Assembly (NCBI RefSeq): GCF_933775445.1
Contig: NC_065877.1
Span: 22,754,001-22,818,000, forward strand
Reading direction: 5' to 3'
DNA from: Argentina anserina
Taxonomy: Eukaryota > Streptophyta > Magnoliopsida > Rosales > Rosaceae
Length of the DNA stretch: 64,000 nucleotides
A program made the position numbers and the translations under genes. This document shows positions 1 through 12,700 of this stretch, piece by piece. Below the pieces are notes generated by a model. That model did no database searches. It saw nothing but the letters and a program-made list of their open reading frames with translations, and was not told the origin of the DNA. How positions within the stretch are numbered: position 1 is the first letter of the stretch; each line of letters opens with the position of its first letter.

Positions 1-1271
1 GAGAGGTTACTTGGCTGCTTAATGAGCGGTTATTCATGGGCAGTTGACGCACATTGAGAGGAAGTTACTTAGACAGTTGCTTGGCAAAGCATGCAAGCAT
101 GCCACCTCGTCTTAGTAGTTAATAAACCAAGTAGTGGGGGCTGTCATATATTGCACGTGATGCCTGTGACAATATCCATGGTCGGTGGTTCATGGATCCT
201 CTCATCCTCATTTCTCGAGTTATTTTGACTCTTGTCGAGAACGAAAGTTACTTTGACCCAATAACTTACCATAGTAAAAAAAGAACGAACACGTCCAACA
301 GTGCTTACCAAATTGAGTCTTGCGTGGGCGCCACAATTATGCTAGTTTGCTATCACTCAAAATCTTAGTCCTGTGGACGGTGATGGCTAGAGAGTAGACC
401 TTGGACTTATCCAACTCATTCCAGTCTTCACACCCCCGGGGATGGCGCGTGCAAGTCAGACCCTTGATCAATCACATAATTATTCGTAACTAATCAGCGC
501 CGAGGACACTGATTAACAAAAGATGAGTACTCCTACTAATCTACTATGAATATGACCCGTTGGAAAATGAAATGAAAATTTTACAACACCGACCATCGTG
601 AATTGGACCAACAAAAAGTCAAATTAATACTGTCACAGAAAATTAGATTTTCAATATTAATGTAAAAAACGTCTATGTTATAGTTGTATTTCAAAATGAG
701 ATAAAGTATGGACCATGAGTAGAATCATCATAACTCGAAATCTAGACGATAGCAAGCAAATGTCTTAAACAGATGCAAAGCTTATAACAACTAATTAGCT
801 CCGACGATAATCAAACTGACTTATACAGAAAAATTATCTCTCACCAATGACCCATTCATAGTTCTCTAACTAAAACCCCACTATTTCCACATAAGAAAAA
901 TCAACTAGTCACTACCATAGCAGTGATAGCACCCTCTGTTTTTTTTTACTAAAAATCCTCCATTGTTTAATGCAAGAATTAAATGTGGGTAACCAACTAA
1001 TTAATCAAGCTCAACACCCTTAAACCCCCCAATCAAAATCAAACCCAAAACCCACACACATCACAAGGTCTCTCACAACTCTCACAACCTCCTTTAACGC
1101 GTAGGAGACCTCTCCACCATTTCTCAGATCTCTAAAACTCCTTTCTCTTCGTGCCCTCCGCCTACCCTTCTTTATTTATCTCCCTCTTCCCCGCCCCAAA
1201 TCTCGCCTCATTTTCCCAAAATATCCCCCCTCCTAAATTTAATCCCCTCCCTCTCCCTCCCCCTCCCCATT
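1..1271. other. Intergenic region and ROD1 promoter/leader
   Basis: I see no coding region here. The last ~200 bases before the ROD1 start (about 1060-1271) are strongly C/T-rich, as is common in plant 5' untranslated leaders, so transcription of ROD1 probably begins in or just before this tract. The remaining sequence is AT-rich without a recognisable repeat. Confidence 0.4.
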
Positions 1272-2733
1272 ATGAACGGCACCGTTTCGGCCCTCACTTC
1301 TCGGCGCCACAAACGAGCCGTCGCCCCCACCCCTACCGCCGCCATGTCCAAAGCCCCCGTCCACGGCGGCAACAACAAGGCCTCCTTCATGACGTGGACC
1401 CTGCATGACGCCCTCCACGTCGCCAGGCACCACTGGATACCTTGCTTCTTCGCACTGTGCCTCCTCTTCTTCATGGGCGTCGAGTACACGCTCCGCATGG
1501 TCCCCTCATCGGCTCCGCCTTTCGATATCGGCTTCGTCTCCACGCGCTCCCTCCACCTCCTCCTCGCTTCCAGCCCTCAGCTCAATACATTGCTCGCCGG
1601 GCTTAACACGGTAACTAATCTCGATTCGTCGTCTTTGACTTTGTTAATTAACTTTGTTATTAGTGTTGGTTTTTGTTCTGGGTTGGGTTGGGTTTGATGT
1701 GATGAGAGTTTTTGGGGGCTGTTTTGGGTTTAGACAGAACAGAGTGGGTTTTGTTTGTTTGTTATATAAGTTTCTGAAGGAGACGGCAATTCGTATCTCG
1801 TGTGTATACATTTATTTACATTCTTTCTGCAATGTGTGGTTGATTTTCTTTTCTTCTGTTTCAAGGTGTTTAGTACATTTTGGAGTTATGGATGGGTCAC
1901 TTGGGTGTAAGGTGCATTTACATTTCTGTAAGTTTGAGGTTTCTTTCTGCGGCGTTGGGATTTTTTTTGTTTGTTCGGCTTTAAATTCGGTGGTTGGGTC
2001 GGAAAAGGTTTGATTGTCATCAGGTTTTAGGTGTTGGGTGACATTTGATTTTTGGTGAAGTTTGTCACATTAAATGGAGACTTTGAGGACAATTTTCCGT
2101 GTGTAGGTGTTTGTGGGGATGCAGACGACGTACATATTGTGGACGTGGCTGATTGAGGGCCGTCCTAGAGCCACCATTGCCGCCCTTTTTATGTTCACTT
2201 GCCGGGGAATCCTTGGCTACTCCACCCAACTTCCATTGCCTCAGGTAACCCCTATGTATGTGCTGAAATTCGAGTTCTGAAAACTCACTAGGTTGTATCA
2301 TATTTACTTGATCACAATCTCGTAACATAATATGTGACCTGTTCGTTTGTTACTTGTGGGTTTTAGCTTTTGGGCATTGTCATTGAAATTTGGTGTTCTA
2401 TAGGGATTTTTGGGTTCGGGAGCAGACTTCCCGGTTGGGAATGTATCGTTTTTCTTGTTCTACTCGGGGCATGTAGCAGGGTCGGTGATTGCTTCCTTAG
2501 ACATGAGAAGAAAGCAGAGGTGGGAATTGGCCTGGACATTTGATGCACTCAATCTGTTGCAAGCTGTGAGATTGTTAGGGACTAGAGGACACTATACGAT
2601 AGACTTGGCAGTTGGGGTCGGGGCCGGTATTCTATTTGATTCTCTGGCTGGTAAGTATGAAGAAAGCAAGAGATTAAGTTCAAAAGTAGCTTCAACTACT
2701 AGTAATGGTGTCAAAGAGGCTTTGTTCCCATAA
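1272..2733 (+). CDS. ROD1: Phosphatidylcholine:diacylglycerol cholinephosphotransferase (PDCT)
   Basis: PDCT swaps the phosphocholine headgroup between phosphatidylcholine and diacylglycerol in the ER membrane, moving fatty acids desaturated on phosphatidylcholine into the diacylglycerol pool for triacylglycerol (known for Arabidopsis ROD1). Three in-phase exons read out: 1272-1610, 2107-2244 and 2404-2733, giving 268 residues; Arabidopsis ROD1 is about 300. Introns begin GT and end AG. The lipid phosphatase/phosphotransferase signature is visible: CRGILGYSTQLP ends exon 2, SGH lies at residues 180-182, and GHYTID at 221-226 supplies the second His and the Asp of the putative catalytic triad (H182, H222, D226). 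Hydrophobic segments flank these motifs, as expected for a polytopic protein. The N-terminal ~40 residues are basic and divergent. The start is the first ATG after a C/T-rich leader, and the frame stays open from it. Family assignment is confident; exon edges are hand-called. Confidence 0.93.
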
Positions 2734-4168
2734 GCAGTTAGTATTGTTAGGAATATAAGTATGTTCTTAATGTAGTATAGTCCCAATCCCATGAAGCAGA
2801 TCGAGTAGTTGGGCGTTTAAAACTGTACAGACTCAGAGAGCTCTTAATGAAACTATGGGTTGTGACTGACCTAGATCTTTTCTTTGTTTATTTTCAATTG
2901 CCATCTCTTCACACTTTCTTCAGTTTCTTGTTAATTTCATCTTTGTTTGAAACTCTCAGTTTTAACAAACAATGTGAAGACTAAAGGTAGTAAAGCACGA
3001 GTCCAACAATAGGATAGAAGTAAAGTGAAGGGTAGCCTAATTTCTTCCAAGTTGTTCTTTGATTCTCACTCTTGTTCAATCTCATGTCAGAAGCCATGAA
3101 AAATGAAAGTGGCATGCATCGTATTGTTCACATGAGCAATCTGTTGTTCTTATGATTGTATCTCTCTATCATTGCGTATCGTGAAGAACTCCCTTTACTG
3201 CCTGATCATTTTCACTGTGCCAACCATCGGTTTGTGATGGATTTTTCTTTTCGGTGCCAAATGTGGTTAGTCTAAATAATGAGAGCTGACAACTGTAGAG
3301 ATGCACTGGCCTGACCATTTAAACATTGGAAAGCCAGATTGGAGCAGCCATTCTCAGTTTGGCAATTTAATCACATTTCTTATCGCAACTGATATTGATA
3401 AATCAAGTTCGCACATCTGCATGAACTTGATGAGAACTCTTGCAAAAAATGATGACTAAAAAGCCAGCCATGTTCACCAGATATACATATGCTATAGAAG
3501 GGACTGATCATTGTGAAGCCTCCAGGATAGTTTCATTTATGCAAAATGATCAACATGGAAAGCCAACACCTGTAAAATGACACAGCTTCACTGACAAATT
3601 ATTCAATTTTTTTTATCTGGGGCAAGCAATACAATTTAAGGGGTTCTTAAGATACAAGGAAAAAGAGCACCACACCCCAATTACAGATTTACAGTGACAT
3701 GTTCAATCCGACTTTATACATGCAAATACACACAAACAAATATCAAGTGCAATAGAGTAGTCAAAGTCTTCTGCATTATCCAAAATAACAAAAAATAAAA
3801 TAAGGCCGGTTTCAATCCTTACAGCTGCACATAGCACACATGCAGAAAAGGGATTCTTCAGGGAACATATATGGGATAGAATAGGGCAAGTCTTCTTCAA
3901 TCTTCTTGGAACTTAATAGATTCTGCAAAAGATCTAGATAATAAGAGAAAAAACAACTAAGCAGATAGTTTGCCCTCATCAATTGTGCTAACCCTAAAGG
4001 GTTTAACCAACTAGTAATCTCTCTCCCTGATATTATGCATGGTGGCTCTGGGAAACTAAATCGGATATACATATTCAATGAGCAATTTCTTGTATAATAA
4101 TGTAAAAGAGATATAAATGAAAGACAAAGAAACCAATTACCTATGGGGAGAAAGAAATGCCAGGAGCC
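2734..4168. other. Convergent intergenic region between ROD1 and the NLR gene
   Basis: This holds the 3' untranslated regions of ROD1 (plus strand) and of the NLR gene (minus strand), which converge here. Short open frames at about 3703-4078 on the minus strand show no recognisable domain; they may be chance or 3' untranslated sequence of the NLR. I see no repeat or RNA gene. Confidence 0.35.
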
Positions 4169-6901
4169 CTAGGACAATTCTTCAGACACCCACTGAGATG
4201 ATCTTTCATAGAAGTGGATGATTTCTGGGATGTGTTGAACCTTTGGACGATCCACACCTCCTTTCCGAATGGGCTGTATAATGTCCTCTGGAACCGTACG
4301 TAACATCAATGTTTTAAGATCGGTAAGGTATTCAAGACCCAGTGGTACTGTCTTTAACGACATGCATTTGTTAATTCCCAACTTATGGAGATTTGACATC
4401 ACACCATTCTCTATAATTATTTCCGTCAACAAAGGATGATTACGAAAATCCAGCTCCTTTAGCTTTACAAAGCCCCTGCGGAAATACAGTTGTTTCCCAA
4501 CATATGCATTAACAAGAACAAGGCTTCTTAGATTGGGCAGTGCTTCAATGTGAGGTAACAAATCTTGTTCAAGCTTAGACCAGTGCAGAGACAGAAATGC
4601 AAGGCTCTGGAGTGGCTGAAACCAGAGCGGTACTTTCTCCAGTCGGCCAGACAAAATAACCACTCGCAATAGGGGTGGAGGTGAAGAGATTGCATCTGTT
4701 AGAAGAATCTCTTCTTCATCACTGGCATTTAGAAGAATCCAGTCGAGGAGCCGCAACTTTTGAATGTTGTTGCACAGGTTCATCGAGTCGCTTTCTTTCA
4801 CATTCGTAATTCCAAGCCTTACAAGTTGTGTCATACAACCGACCTGGCTGATAGTGCCTCCTTCTGCCTCAACACATGTCAGAACTTGCAATTTACTTAG
4901 CTTACTAACATCCACTGGTACTCTTGTCCCTTTGAGGTATTGAAACCCAACATCATCACCAGTGAAACGGTAGATGATTAGATGACGCAAATTTACCAAC
5001 TTGGCAATTCCTTTTGGAAGTCCCTCTATCTTACTTCCCCGCATGTCCAAGGTTTGAAGGTTGAGCAGCTTTCCTATCGATTTTGGAAGCTCCTTAATAT
5101 GAGTTCCCTTCAAATTCAAATATCTCAAGTTGAAAAAGTACCCAAGATTCTCTGGCAGTTTAGTGATTGACGTTTTCTCCAAGTCTAGCACCCTCAAAAA
5201 TCTGCAATGAGAAGGCAACTTTGTGTCTTTAACAAAGACAAGAATAGATCGAAGCTGTGATGTACCTGTGCTTGATTTAATTTTTCCTTCAGATTGAACT
5301 GACAAACGGCGGGCTTCAATTGCTTCATTTTGCCCATCATACACAACACCAAACTTTTCCTTCTCAGATATTGAAAGAGCATGCTCACGCATAAGATCAT
5401 GCATCCTGCATTCTTTTGGCCTTCCTGCTCCACTCCATTCCACAACTTGAAGCATGCTACGGAAACAGAGTTCCGAAAGGTATCTCTCGGCAGTCACTTC
5501 CGCTGTGGCACCTCTCACATGTTCAACGAATCCTTCGGCTATCCACAATCTAACGAGTCGTTTCCTTCTCATTAAATAATCTTCTGGAAAAAGTGAGCAA
5601 TATAGGAAACAATGCTTCAATCGGTATGACAAGTCATTGAAGCTGAGCAGTAAAATAGTCTTCATAGAGCCCAGTACAGGATCACTTGTGAGATGCCAAT
5701 TTAAGCTGTTGCGAACATTGCTCCACTCTGAACATGAGTTTTTGGATGACATAAGACCACCTAAAGCTACAATTGCCAGAGGAAGACCATTACACTTCCC
5801 CAGAAGTTCCCAAGCATATGGCTCAAGTTCAGGTGGACATGATTTATTAGGATGATTAGAGAATGTCTTCCTACTAAATAGCTCCCAAGCGTTCTTCTTT
5901 TCCAGGGGTGGAATCTCATGAACATGGCTTGCAAGTCCAAAACCATATCTTGCTATGTCACTGTTCCGAGTGGTGAGTACAACTCGACTACCAAGTTGTT
6001 TGTCTTGTAGTGATACCTTTATTTTTTCCCATACATTAATACCCCATACATCATCCAGCACAACTAAATGCCTTTTTGAGTTCAAATAGTCAACAAGAAT
6101 CTTTACCAGTTCTCTATAGCTCATGCTATTGATCTCTCTCGGAACCTCCTCCTTCCTTGATTGGTGGAACTGCCCGATCAAACTTCTGAATAAGTCTTCA
6201 ATCACATAAGTTTGAGAAACTGTAACCCATGCATAGCAATTGAAATGTCTCTTCACAATGTCATTGTTGAAAACTTGTGCAACAAGAGTGGTTTTCCCGG
6301 ATCCTCCCATCCCGACCACCGAGACAATGGTTTGGCTCTGCTCTCCGTTCACTAGATGTTCTATTAATACTTGTTTGGAGTCTTCAATCCCAACAAGCTC
6401 GTCTTCATTAGTAAAGAGACAGGCCTCTGCTTGGTCCCGTATCCATTTCTGATTACAATCATGAGAAGTCGTTATGTCTTGACCAGGAGCAACACTAACA
6501 CCATATTTATGATTCCTCTCCGAAACGGCATCAATGGTTCCTTTGATTTTGTCTAATTTCTTAGCAATATGACGCCTGTACCAAAGATTCTTTGGAATAT
6601 GAAACGTTCGGCGAAGAAACCTTGCAACTCCAACTCCACGTTCCTGCTGATAGATGTGATCTGTGAATTCAGCAATGACATCTTCAACGTCAAAGAAAGA
6701 GTCTCTCACGCTTGTCACCCATGCCTCCTCTCCCTCCGTTTGTGCTTTCTTTCCATCAGCATCCTTTAGGAAGGCTTTCATGCTTACAAGCTCTTGTTTG
6801 AGTTCATCTACTTTATCTCGGACACGGGCTATGGAGGATGCTTCATTCTCAATAATGCCTACAATTTTGCCGAGCAAAAGATCATGTGCAGCTGATGCCA
6901 T
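4169..6901 (-). CDS. CC-NB-LRR disease resistance protein (RPM1-like)
   Basis: Intracellular immune receptor of the coiled-coil NLR class: nucleotide exchange in the NB-ARC domain activates defence and cell death after pathogen effector recognition (family knowledge). The 910-residue frame has no intron. Visible in order: an N-terminal CC domain (1-~150) with the EDVID-type motif DVEDVIAEF at 71-79; P-loop GMGGSGKTT 197-205; kinase-2 LVVLDDVW 279-286; RNBS-B GSRVVLTTR 304-312; GLPLAI 372-377; RNBS-D near CFLYCSLFPEDY 431-442; MHD at 500-502; then leucine-rich repeats from about 570 to the C-terminus. All switch motifs are intact, so it looks functional rather than decayed. The architecture and the MRKxRLxRLWIAEGFV-like stretch resemble RPM1-type CNLs. 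The effector it recognises cannot be inferred. It lies between ROD1 and PIFI and converges with ROD1. The ATG gives the expected MA...K start of CC domains. Confidence 0.95.
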   Translation of the reverse strand: MASAAHDLLLGKIVGIIENEASSIARVRDKVDELKQELVSMKAFLKDADGKKAQTEGEEAWVTSVRDSFFDVEDVIAEFTDHIYQQERGVGVARFLRRTFHIPKNLWYRRHIAKKLDKIKGTIDAVSERNHKYGVSVAPGQDITTSHDCNQKWIRDQAEACLFTNEDELVGIEDSKQVLIEHLVNGEQSQTIVSVVGMGGSGKTTLVAQVFNNDIVKRHFNCYAWVTVSQTYVIEDLFRSLIGQFHQSRKEEVPREINSMSYRELVKILVDYLNSKRHLVVLDDVWGINVWEKIKVSLQDKQLGSRVVLTTRNSDIARYGFGLASHVHEIPPLEKKNAWELFSRKTFSNHPNKSCPPELEPYAWELLGKCNGLPLAIVALGGLMSSKNSCSEWSNVRNSLNWHLTSDPVLGSMKTILLLSFNDLSYRLKHCFLYCSLFPEDYLMRRKRLVRLWIAEGFVEHVRGATAEVTAERYLSELCFRSMLQVVEWSGAGRPKECRMHDLMREHALSISEKEKFGVVYDGQNEAIEARRLSVQSEGKIKSSTGTSQLRSILVFVKDTKLPSHCRFLRVLDLEKTSITKLPENLGYFFNLRYLNLKGTHIKELPKSIGKLLNLQTLDMRGSKIEGLPKGIAKLVNLRHLIIYRFTGDDVGFQYLKGTRVPVDVSKLSKLQVLTCVEAEGGTISQVGCMTQLVRLGITNVKESDSMNLCNNIQKLRLLDWILLNASDEEEILLTDAISSPPPLLRVVILSGRLEKVPLWFQPLQSLAFLSLHWSKLEQDLLPHIEALPNLRSLVLVNAYVGKQLYFRRGFVKLKELDFRNHPLLTEIIIENGVMSNLHKLGINKCMSLKTVPLGLEYLTDLKTLMLRTVPEDIIQPIRKGGVDRPKVQHIPEIIHFYERSSQWVSEELS

Positions 6902-9208
6902 ACTGTGATTTCGATGGCACGTTAGTTAGGCTTGTTGATAACACCTAGACGACGTTACCTTCTCGATCAACAAGCACGTTCTGTAAATGAAGTCATAGTT
7001 TAATTAGTTTGTTTATTAAGAACATGCTACTATTCAAAGTTTCAAACAACAACAAAAAAAGAAATTGTTGATAAATTAAAGCACCCTCGACCTGGGACTA
7101 ACATACCAATTTGTTTCGTATTAGTCGTATAGATCATCAGTTCTTCAGGAATGCCCATTTTGCTTCGGTTGCCGCCCAGATTTGTCCTTCTGAAAGATAC
7201 AAAACTACATTAAGTAAATCCTTAAATAAAAACATTTTAGGGTATAGTGTGAGCTGTGAAATTTAACTTACGGATCGAGCAAACTAAGGAAAATTACCTT
7301 ACGGATCGAGCAAACTAACAAGCTTGATGATCCAAACTAGATCAGACCAAATGATAAATAATTACCTTAAACAAATAATAAGAGAAATGGATCAGATTTT
7401 TTACTAACCACATTGGGTTATTGAGAAAAATGTCATGAAATAATTACTTTTTAATTTTTTTAATAAATGACATATGTGTTCTGGAAGAATTACTATTATA
7501 TATTTATATGTGTCTTAACTTGATTAAGTTTTCTGTTAGAGATAGATTTTCATCTCTGTATTAGATTAAGATTTCAGATCCTATGAGATTTTGTCTATGT
7601 AATGTCTATATATAGGCCCCCATATCATTTAATAAAGTTACAATTATTCTCTGAATTATTTTCGTATCTATCATACTTAATCAACATCTACTTAATTGAC
7701 CGACAATAACGAGGAAATCAAACAATTAAACAAAGTCAGTATATGTCTACCTTAGAAGGTTTTATACAAATTATCACTAATATGTTGACAATACTTATTG
7801 ATTTAAAGCTAGCACAAGCAAGAATCCATCTAAAATTGCTACTCAGATTAATATTTAATAATGCTAGCCATGAAGAACTAATATGAGTTACGTACAAAAT
7901 TGCATACCGTCGTAGATTAATAATGCGAACTGATATGAGTTGCAGAATTGCGTACCATGACTTAGGAAGTTGGGCATATCATTCCTGCATAGATCAAAGT
8001 TTCACAAACTGGCCGGATATGATCATATGAAGTTCGGAAACTTGGAGAGTCCTAGTTTAAACTACGTACAGAAACAATGAAAAGTTAAGGCAAAAGGTTG
8101 GTTGACTGACCTCGCTCGCACCACTCATTACGTTGGAGTCTTCCACCCAGCTCCACTTCTCAAGTACTCATTATTTTTAGACTTTCGGCGCATTATCCAC
8201 GACTTTTAGTTGTGGAAGAAGATCTGCTGTCCCATCTTCCCTGTCTCCTTCCGTGGGCTGCCAGCTAAGATGACTAATAGCAATCTAAATGTTTTAATTT
8301 TGCATCAGTTTCCCTTTGTGATGAAAAAAAGGAAAATGAAACAAAATAAACAAATCAACCACGATGTCCGGTTCTTCTAGAGAAATTGATATCAAACTTT
8401 TGGGGCGCCGGAACTAGTACACACTATTGGCTTTGGAATCCCTCAACGAATTGAAGACCACTCCTAAATGGAATCATGATTGGATTCGTTCAACGTTACT
8501 CCTACAACATAATCTCAACCCAGGACTCATTGTTTCAACTTGAACCTGGATTACAACATGAGTCCTAGATTAGCATAATACAACCAGATTTTACACAAAT
8601 CCATTAGCAAATTACCTCTGTGCGCCCCATCTCCTCACCAATCTCAAGCCCCAAGAGTTTCATTTTCTCAAAAGGGTTTTTGGCCTCCTCCTCCTCCACC
8701 TCCACCTTCCGTCTCTCTCTACTTTTCTTTACCAAATTTGCCACCAATGCAATTCTGAACCCACGGGTTCCTCAGGTACTGTTCACACCTCCGACCTAAT
8801 CTCGCTTTTTTCAGTTATGATACTTGTATTCAGTTCAGATATGACCTCCTGGAGTTTGAACAAATACAAACTTCTCAGTTGAAAGAACTTTAAAATCAAA
8901 TTTTGACAAAGGGAAAAGAACTGGAGAAGTCTAAAAATTGGAATTGCATCCTGCGTTTTTGCCTTTTGTGTAATTATATTCATATTTAAAATGCTTTTGT
9001 TTTATTTTTAGTTAACATGTGAAGTGAGTTGGCATAAAACGACATATGTCAACATGTTAATGGAGGGATAGGTAAGGGGATAGGAATTTGGGGACAGCAG
9101 ATTTTCTTCCATCTTTAGTTGTTACTAATATATACCTACGCCTCTGTCAAGTAAAGTTAAAGAATTTATTTTCTATGTTTTCTATAATGTAACATCAATT
9201 ACCAAGAA
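6902..9208. other. NLR upstream region and intergenic sequence
   Basis: Upstream of the NLR on the minus strand. I see no convincing coding frame. The region probably contains the NLR promoter and a 5' untranslated leader that may be spliced (not demonstrable). It also contains a short LTR-like block at about 7534-7686, listed separately. A C/T-rich segment at 8640-8760 ends in a GT-type splice donor look-alike but encodes nothing I recognise. Confidence 0.3.
7534..7686 (+). repeat. Short solo-LTR-like sequence
   Basis: This ~150-bp block starts TGTTAGAGATAG and ends near TTAATCAACA, so it has TG...CA ends. In the middle it has a TATA-type motif (CTATATATAGG, about 7598-7610), followed some 20 bases later by AATAAAG, the normal LTR order of promoter and polyadenylation signal. 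I could not find a matching target-site duplication, so the exact ends and the solo-LTR status are inference. Confidence 0.4.
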
Positions 9209-9282
9209 GGTTCCATGGTCTAGCGGTTAGGACATTGGACTCTGAATCCAGTAACCCGAGTCCTCAAATCTCGGTGGAACCT
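9209..9282 (+). tRNA. tRNA-Gln(CUG)-like gene with enlarged T-loop, possibly a pseudogene
   Basis: The sequence folds as a tRNA: acceptor GGTTCCA (9209-9215) pairs with TGGAACC (9275-9281), with a discriminator T at 9282. The D-arm has the A-box-like TGGTCTAGCGGTTAGG. The anticodon loop CTCTGAA gives anticodon CTG, reading CAG (glutamine). The T-stem CCGAG (9256-9260) pairs with CTCGG (9270-9274), but the loop between is nine bases (TCCTCAAAT) instead of the invariant seven (normally TTCAAAT). The gene is 74 instead of 72 bases. The extra two bases break the TTC of the T-loop and the internal box B promoter, so transcription and L-shape folding may both be impaired. No strong oligo-T terminator follows. 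Confidence 0.8.
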
Positions 9283-9705
9283 TTGTGTTTAGTCTTGTGA
9301 GAACGGTCTTTGTTTTTTGGGTCCTTTTTATACACGTGAACTTTACAAAATTGACAATGAATCTACTGGAGGTTAATTAAGATATGAGCTCCTGGGTTTA
9401 TTGTGAGATGAAAACAGTTAAAATTGATATCTAATATTACTATAGAATAAACTATAAACTCATGTTTACGCACCTAAACATATCTTTACGAAGAGGCAAC
9501 CTTATATACCATTTATGAGATTTGCATCTATAGCTAGTCCTCATAAAAGTTAGAAATCTATGATACAGTTCTAAACAACCTCTGTAGCTTTCCACTATAC
9601 CCCTTCAGGCCTTGAATGGCAGAAAGAATACAATGATATACATTTTAAGCACACAGCGACATATTTACGATTGAGATGAGGACGGAACTGAATGCAAAGC
9701 CGCTA
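9283..9705. other. Spacer between tRNA-like gene and PIFI
   Basis: AT-rich sequence without recognisable coding potential. It presumably contains the 3' untranslated region of PIFI, which is read on the minus strand. Confidence 0.3.
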
Positions 9706-12700
9706 TCAAGAATCGAGATCAATTGGGCAGGTTCCGTCATCCACATTGGCATTCGGGTCATAGAATGGCGAGCTGGGGTCTGTGCATCCTGTTACGAGAT
9801 TAAGGTTGCAACGGTCACCCTGCAAGCAATCGCGTTTGATCCAATTAAATTTACAGACACCGTTACAATAGGAGGGATGGATGAACATCTTGCAAGTATG
9901 AAGAATTTGCTTACTCCTTCAACGGTCAAATTTCCCTGGATGGAACATCTATTCACAACAATGCTCGAATCTGGAAAGATTGCTTTTTCACAGGCACCAT
10001 CTTTGCTCAGCTCTTCAGCTAGTCCCTGCAATAAAATTCATCATCCAAGTACTTCTATGAGGCATTCCATTTTTTGTATTACTATCACCGAACACCGATT
10101 ATGCTAAATTAATTTTTTACTACTTTCTATTTATGACAAATAAGAGGTGATTCATAAATCTAAAGAAACTTTACCAGTTTCCACCTACACAAGAGTCTGG
10201 TAGCAGCATATGGCAGGCAATTTGAAGCTAAGAAAAGAAGACTGTAAATATTGACTGAGAGGAAATTTACCTCGTTGAAGAATTCAATTGGTTTGTTTCT
10301 GAAACCCTTAGGAACTTGAAACTGTAGTCTGTAAGGACCATCCCAGTCATCCCCATTTGTAAATGAAAAGATCAAGTTCAGAGCTGGAGCATGAAGACCA
10401 GTGTCAGGAAACAAAATTATATGACCAAGAAATAAAATGGGAAAAAATAAAAAGACTACTAACCATGCTTCGGAATACAAATTTGGATAGAATATATTGG
10501 GGAATCAGCTTTGCCTCGACTTTTTTTAAGCATTGCCCTAGGCTCACCGCCACACATTATTGGCTGATTAAAACCTCCTGTGGAGAGTACATCCAGATCA
10601 GAGAATTGAACTTTGACTTAACAGTTGTAAAAGCATAAGTGACCCGAAGGGAACAATCAATCGAAGAGTACAACATAAGTACATAACTAATAATAAGGTT
10701 ACGTACAAATTTACAATGCTAAATAGGCTGATCCATTCCAATGATGCCTCCTCTAGTAAAACATGAATAATTCTAGAATTTAGCTTTACAAAGAAAAGAC
10801 CATAAGCTCTAAAGCAAGGAGAGGTGAATAACGCAACTGAAAATTTCCCCAAAGTAAAAGTAAAAAAAAAAAAAAAAGCAGAACAAGGAACCATAACAAA
10901 GTCCTACAGTTGAGCATTGCAACAAATTCTTCCTGGCCTAATCAAAAGTGAGATCAAGAGGAAATAACTATACTGTTGAAAACAGATGAAAAGAAAAAAG
11001 GAAGTGAAATGTCGGAGAACTTTCGAAGCACCAGAGCCCGAAATGCAGCACAAGGAGCCAAGACGGTCTTCAAATCCATGTAAGCATTGTTACAAATCCC
11101 TCATGGCTCATAATCAGAAGTGAGATCAGGAGGAAGCAACTGTGCTATTAAAATAAAAAATAACTGAAATATGGGAGAACTTTCGAAGCTCCAGAGCTCA
11201 AAATGCAGCACAAAGAGCCAAGACAGACTCCAAATATGTGAGCATTGCACTAATCCCTCATGACTCATAACATACATGAGGCAAAGAAGAAGTAACAATG
11301 CTGTTAAAAGAGATTAAAAGCTTATCAAGTAGTTGTTACGTTAAAATTCCACTTAAAAAATCCAATACTTTAATAAAACGAGGGGAGGAACATAACTATT
11401 TTCAAGAAGAAACACATGTAGGAGAACCTCAAAGCTCTAGAAGCCAAATAAACAGTAAAATAGCCAAAATAAGATTGCAACTCTGTGCTTTCTTTCAACT
11501 GCCTCATGATTGTAAGTAAAGAAAAGAGGAAACAGTTAATGCAACTAGGAGATATTATTGACCCAAAAAAGAAGAAGATAAGAACATATTATTTACTTGT
11601 AGTAAGCTGGTAGTACTAACGAAGAATAAAAATTGAGCTCAGAGATTAGGAGAACAATGTTCATCAAGTAAATACTCATAAAAAATGGTAACTAGGTATC
11701 AGGGGTTTTAAACAATAAACACAGCTATTTACAAAAGCTTGTGTGCAACTTTGCATTTGTAAGTTGCCTCAAGTCACACAGGCATGGTGTAATGAATATT
11801 ACCATTAAAGGCAACCCCATATTCTTCATTTGGAATGAGATTTGTTGCAGCTGGATTGTAGAAGATCCTTAGCTTTTCTCCCTGTCAAAGTTTGTAATTG
11901 ATATTACGATAAAAAATTGACAATAAATGATAACACGATGAGATCAGTACATATATAATATCATACTTACAGCGGTAGGAGGAAGACCATTCATGGTTTT
12001 CCAATATACAGGGGCCTTCCCAAGTTCAAACATGGCCCAGGAAGGAAGTGTGAACCTATAAAGAAGAAGTTAAATGTTCAATGACATGATCACAATTTAT
12101 CTTTTCAGATAATATTTTGACAGAAAGAGAAATCTAGTTCCCAATTCACTTCAATCTCAGAGGATGTTTCATTTTATTTCAAATTTAAAAGAAAACTAAT
12201 ACAATTGCAGTAAGAGGGATTAAAATTCATACTCTTTGGCTTCCACTACAGGAGTTGTTGCAACAGCTGTTGCAGCGGCACAAATTTTCTCTGTGCTTTT
12301 GACAATTTTCTTCCATTTCAGAAGAGACTGGGGCAATGAAGAGCCCTTAAAACTGCTACCTGCATTAAATTCTAGAAGTGTTATGCATCTGAGAAATTAC
12401 CAAACAAATAATCTCCTTTTGCAGCAACAATCTAACCAGAAGAAACATAACGTAAAACATGGAAATGAAATGGAACCAGAAACCCTCAGAAGTTCAATAT
12501 TACATCAAGAAGTTCAATATTCAATGATGTAATAGAGTGAAGTATCAAAAAAAAAAGTATCAAAACAACGAAATTCATAAACAACACCTGCTGAAATGAA
12601 CCCAACTATGAAGAAGTGAATCAAGGAAATCTGGAAACCCAGTAGCTACACACAATACAATCAATCTAGATAGATTTATAGTAACATCCAAACCTAAGAA

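Noticed and set aside
1208..1543. Minus-strand 111-codon frame opposite ROD1 exon 1
   Set aside because: It is a shadow of the GC-rich plus-strand coding exon, which has clear homology and splice sites.
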